In this document: positions 28,303 through 29,203 of the stretch, piece after piece
Position numbering within the stretch: the stretch's first letter is position 1
Layout: each line of letters begins with the position of its first letter
From: a virus
IMG/VR virus record: IMGVR_UViG_3300025896_000139
Location: 1-29,203 of that record
Length of the DNA: 29,203 nucleotides
Reading direction: 5' to 3' (one strand)
Made by a program: the position numbers and the translations under genes
The notes under the pieces: model-generated
Told to the model about the DNA's origin: nothing
Seen by the model: the letters and a program-made list of their open reading frames with translations, nothing else
Databases searched by the model: none

Positions 28303-28863
28303 ATGTCTAACGTACTAGCATTAGATGCTTCAGGTTTACCACGGAAGTGGATCAACTATGAAGATGCAATCTCATATTTTGCAAAAGATATGGTTGTTTG
28401 GACTTTAGGAGAAACTGTAGCTACCTTTAGAGGTGGTATGCAGAATGACGGTACAATGTCTGTACTTGAAACTCCATCGATCATTGCTGTACGTGGTAAA
28501 GGTTTCTCTATGGAGAAGGCTGGCACAGTAGCTCTGACCAATAAGATCTTGTTTGCTCGTGATAAGAACGTATGTGCTTATTGTGGACAGACTTTTGGTA
28601 ACCATCATCTTTCTCGTGATCACATCCATCCTGTCTCTAAAGGCGGTGAAGATGTTTGGACCAACGTGGTAAGTGCATGTGTAAAGTGTAACACTCACAA
28701 AGGAGCTAAGCTTCTAAAGGAATGTAAGCTTGAACTCTTGTACGTACCGTATACTCCAAATCATTACGAAAATATGATTTTACAAAACAGAAACGTACTT
28801 GCTGACCAGATGCAATACCTCATGAGTGGTGTTCCAAAGCACAGCAGGATCCTATTAAATTAA
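28303..28863 (+). CDS. HNH endonuclease
   Basis: The 186-aa protein has a C-terminal HNH domain with two zinc knuckles (CAYCG and CVKCN) around the catalytic LSRDHIHPVSKGG and the asparagine in WTNVV. The N-terminal part (VLALDASGLPRKWINYEDAI) matches a bacterial and phage HNH family whose members begin this way. A strong AAGGAG site precedes the ATG. It lies between two phage tRNA genes, a common home for free-standing phage nucleases, and its stop is one base before tRNA-Cys. A homing role is possible but not shown. Confidence 0.93.
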   Translation: MSNVLALDASGLPRKWINYEDAISYFAKDMVVWTLGETVATFRGGMQNDGTMSVLETPSIIAVRGKGFSMEKAGTVALTNKILFARDKNVCAYCGQTFGNHHLSRDHIHPVSKGGEDVWTNVVSACVKCNTHKGAKLLKECKLELLYVPYTPNHYENMILQNRNVLADQMQYLMSGVPKHSRILLN

Positions 28864-28864
28864 C

Positions 28865-28942
28865 GTACAGGTGCCCGAGAGGTCCAAGGGAACTGATTGC
28901 AAACCAGTAAAACCGTGAGTTCAAATCTCACTCTGTACTCCA
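28865..28942 (+). tRNA. tRNA-Cys (anticodon GCA)
   Basis: A 78-nt cloverleaf: acceptor GTACAGG with TCTGTAC, D arm CCC/GGG, anticodon loop TTGCAAA (anticodon GCA), T arm GTGAG TTCAAAT CTCAC, and encoded CCA. The discriminator is U73, the key identity base for tRNA-Cys. The last pair of the anticodon stem (A31-C39) is a mismatch. Confidence 0.9.
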
Positions 28943-29093
28943 AATGGTCATTTTAGGGCCTAAACACCCTATATGAATCAACAACTTAGACACTTCAAAG
29001 TGACGTACGTTCATACTTCTAGTCTGGATGTATGGATACCCACTTGATGGTTTCTATGACACCTGATGCACCGTAAAAAAGTGCATAAAACGG
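28943..29093. other. Spacer between tRNA-Cys and the next promoter
   Basis: No convincing gene is seen. It holds a short hairpin (TGCAC at 29067-29071 with GTGCA at 29081-29085, around an A-rich loop) and a 24-codon frame from 28973 without a ribosome binding site. Confidence 0.5.
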
Positions 29094-29122
29094 TGTACAT
29101 TAATTAGAAGATGTGGTATAAT
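29094..29122 (+). promoter_or_regulatory. Promoter of the TGTACA / TATAAT family
   Basis: TGTACA (29094-29099), a 17-bp spacer starting TTAATTAG, and TATAAT (29117-29122), ahead of the gene that leaves the window. Confidence 0.85.
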
Positions 29123-29149
29123 TGATCTATCAAAACAAAGGATAGAAAA

Positions 29150-29203
29150 ATGGCTCGCAAATCTAAAGACATCGTTACTGTAGTTGATGGCGTTAAGATG
29201 ACA
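29150..29203 (+). CDS. N-terminal start of an unidentified protein (3' truncated)
   Basis: An ATG preceded by AAGGAT (29138-29143) opens a frame of 18 codons (MARKSKDIVTVVDGVKMT) to the window edge. Its promoter lies 27 bases upstream. Too little is present to name it. Confidence 0.75.
   Translation, partial: MARKSKDIVTVVDGVKMT

Noticed and set aside
28973-29047. A 24-codon frame starting MNQQLRHFKV
   Set aside because: It has no ribosome binding site, no promoter and no recognisable family. It may be chance or a remnant.
1-29203. CRISPR array, integrase, attachment site or lysogeny module
   Set aside because: No regularly spaced repeats, recombinase or repressor genes were seen. The window looks like a strictly lytic T4-like phage.

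Overview
The window is a contiguous piece of a T4-like myovirus (tailed phage) genome, with every gene on the + strand. The evidence is a T4-type DNA ligase that aligns with gp30 from its first residue, a T4-type RNase H next to a DsbA-like protein, a class I ribonucleotide reductase, a ThyX, a tRNA cluster, T4-like late promoter octamers, and tight ATGA-type gene overlaps. A nested i-spanin/o-spanin pair with a lipobox points to a Gram-negative host. The genome is AT-rich and shares several small conserved proteins with aquatic T4-like phages. The host species cannot be told from the sequence.

Layout. Positions 1-10495 look like a virion/lysis region: an unknown 271-aa protein, a ligase-fold nucleotidyltransferase, several modular low-complexity proteins, a NadM-like nucleotidyltransferase fusion, a Dps-like ferritin, an Ig-domain virion protein, two conserved T4-like hypotheticals, the spanins and a coiled-coil membrane protein. 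Positions 10498-18211 hold nucleotide and small-molecule metabolism (ThyX, NrdA, thioredoxin, an exported staphylococcal-nuclease-like protein, homospermidine synthase, NrdB) followed by zinc-ribbon, GIY-YIG-like and membrane proteins. Positions 18222-27630 are short operons for nucleic-acid work: a nucleotidyltransferase, an AAA+ ATPase, an SPFH lipoprotein, a metallophosphoesterase with a P-loop kinase, a WYL_2-like protein, DsbA, RNase H and DNA ligase. Positions 27631-28942 hold a possible attenuator, tRNA-Gln, a structured RNA candidate, tRNA-Ser, tRNA-Met, an HNH nuclease and tRNA-Cys.

Two themes stand out. First, five proteins between 1032 and 9475 begin with a 10-residue peptide resembling the T4 capsid-targeting sequence (T4 internal proteins: MKTYQEFIAE, cut after L/I-x-E). 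Three of the five have an exact L/I-x-E at residues 8-10. Several also carry internal L/I-x-E linkers. This suggests that a set of enzymes and DNA-binding proteins, perhaps with the neighbouring Dps, is packed in the head and delivered into the host. Second, eleven near-identical promoters (TGTACA, 17-bp spacer usually starting TTAATTCGT, then TATAAT) drive the metabolic, replication and tRNA operons. In three cases the -10 box lies so close to the ATG that the mRNA should be leaderless. In two cases the promoter itself supplies the stop codon of the preceding gene. An 84-codon reading frame nested in the membrane protein gene at 17306, with its own ribosome binding site and a local codon-usage shift, is a good candidate for an overlooked gene.
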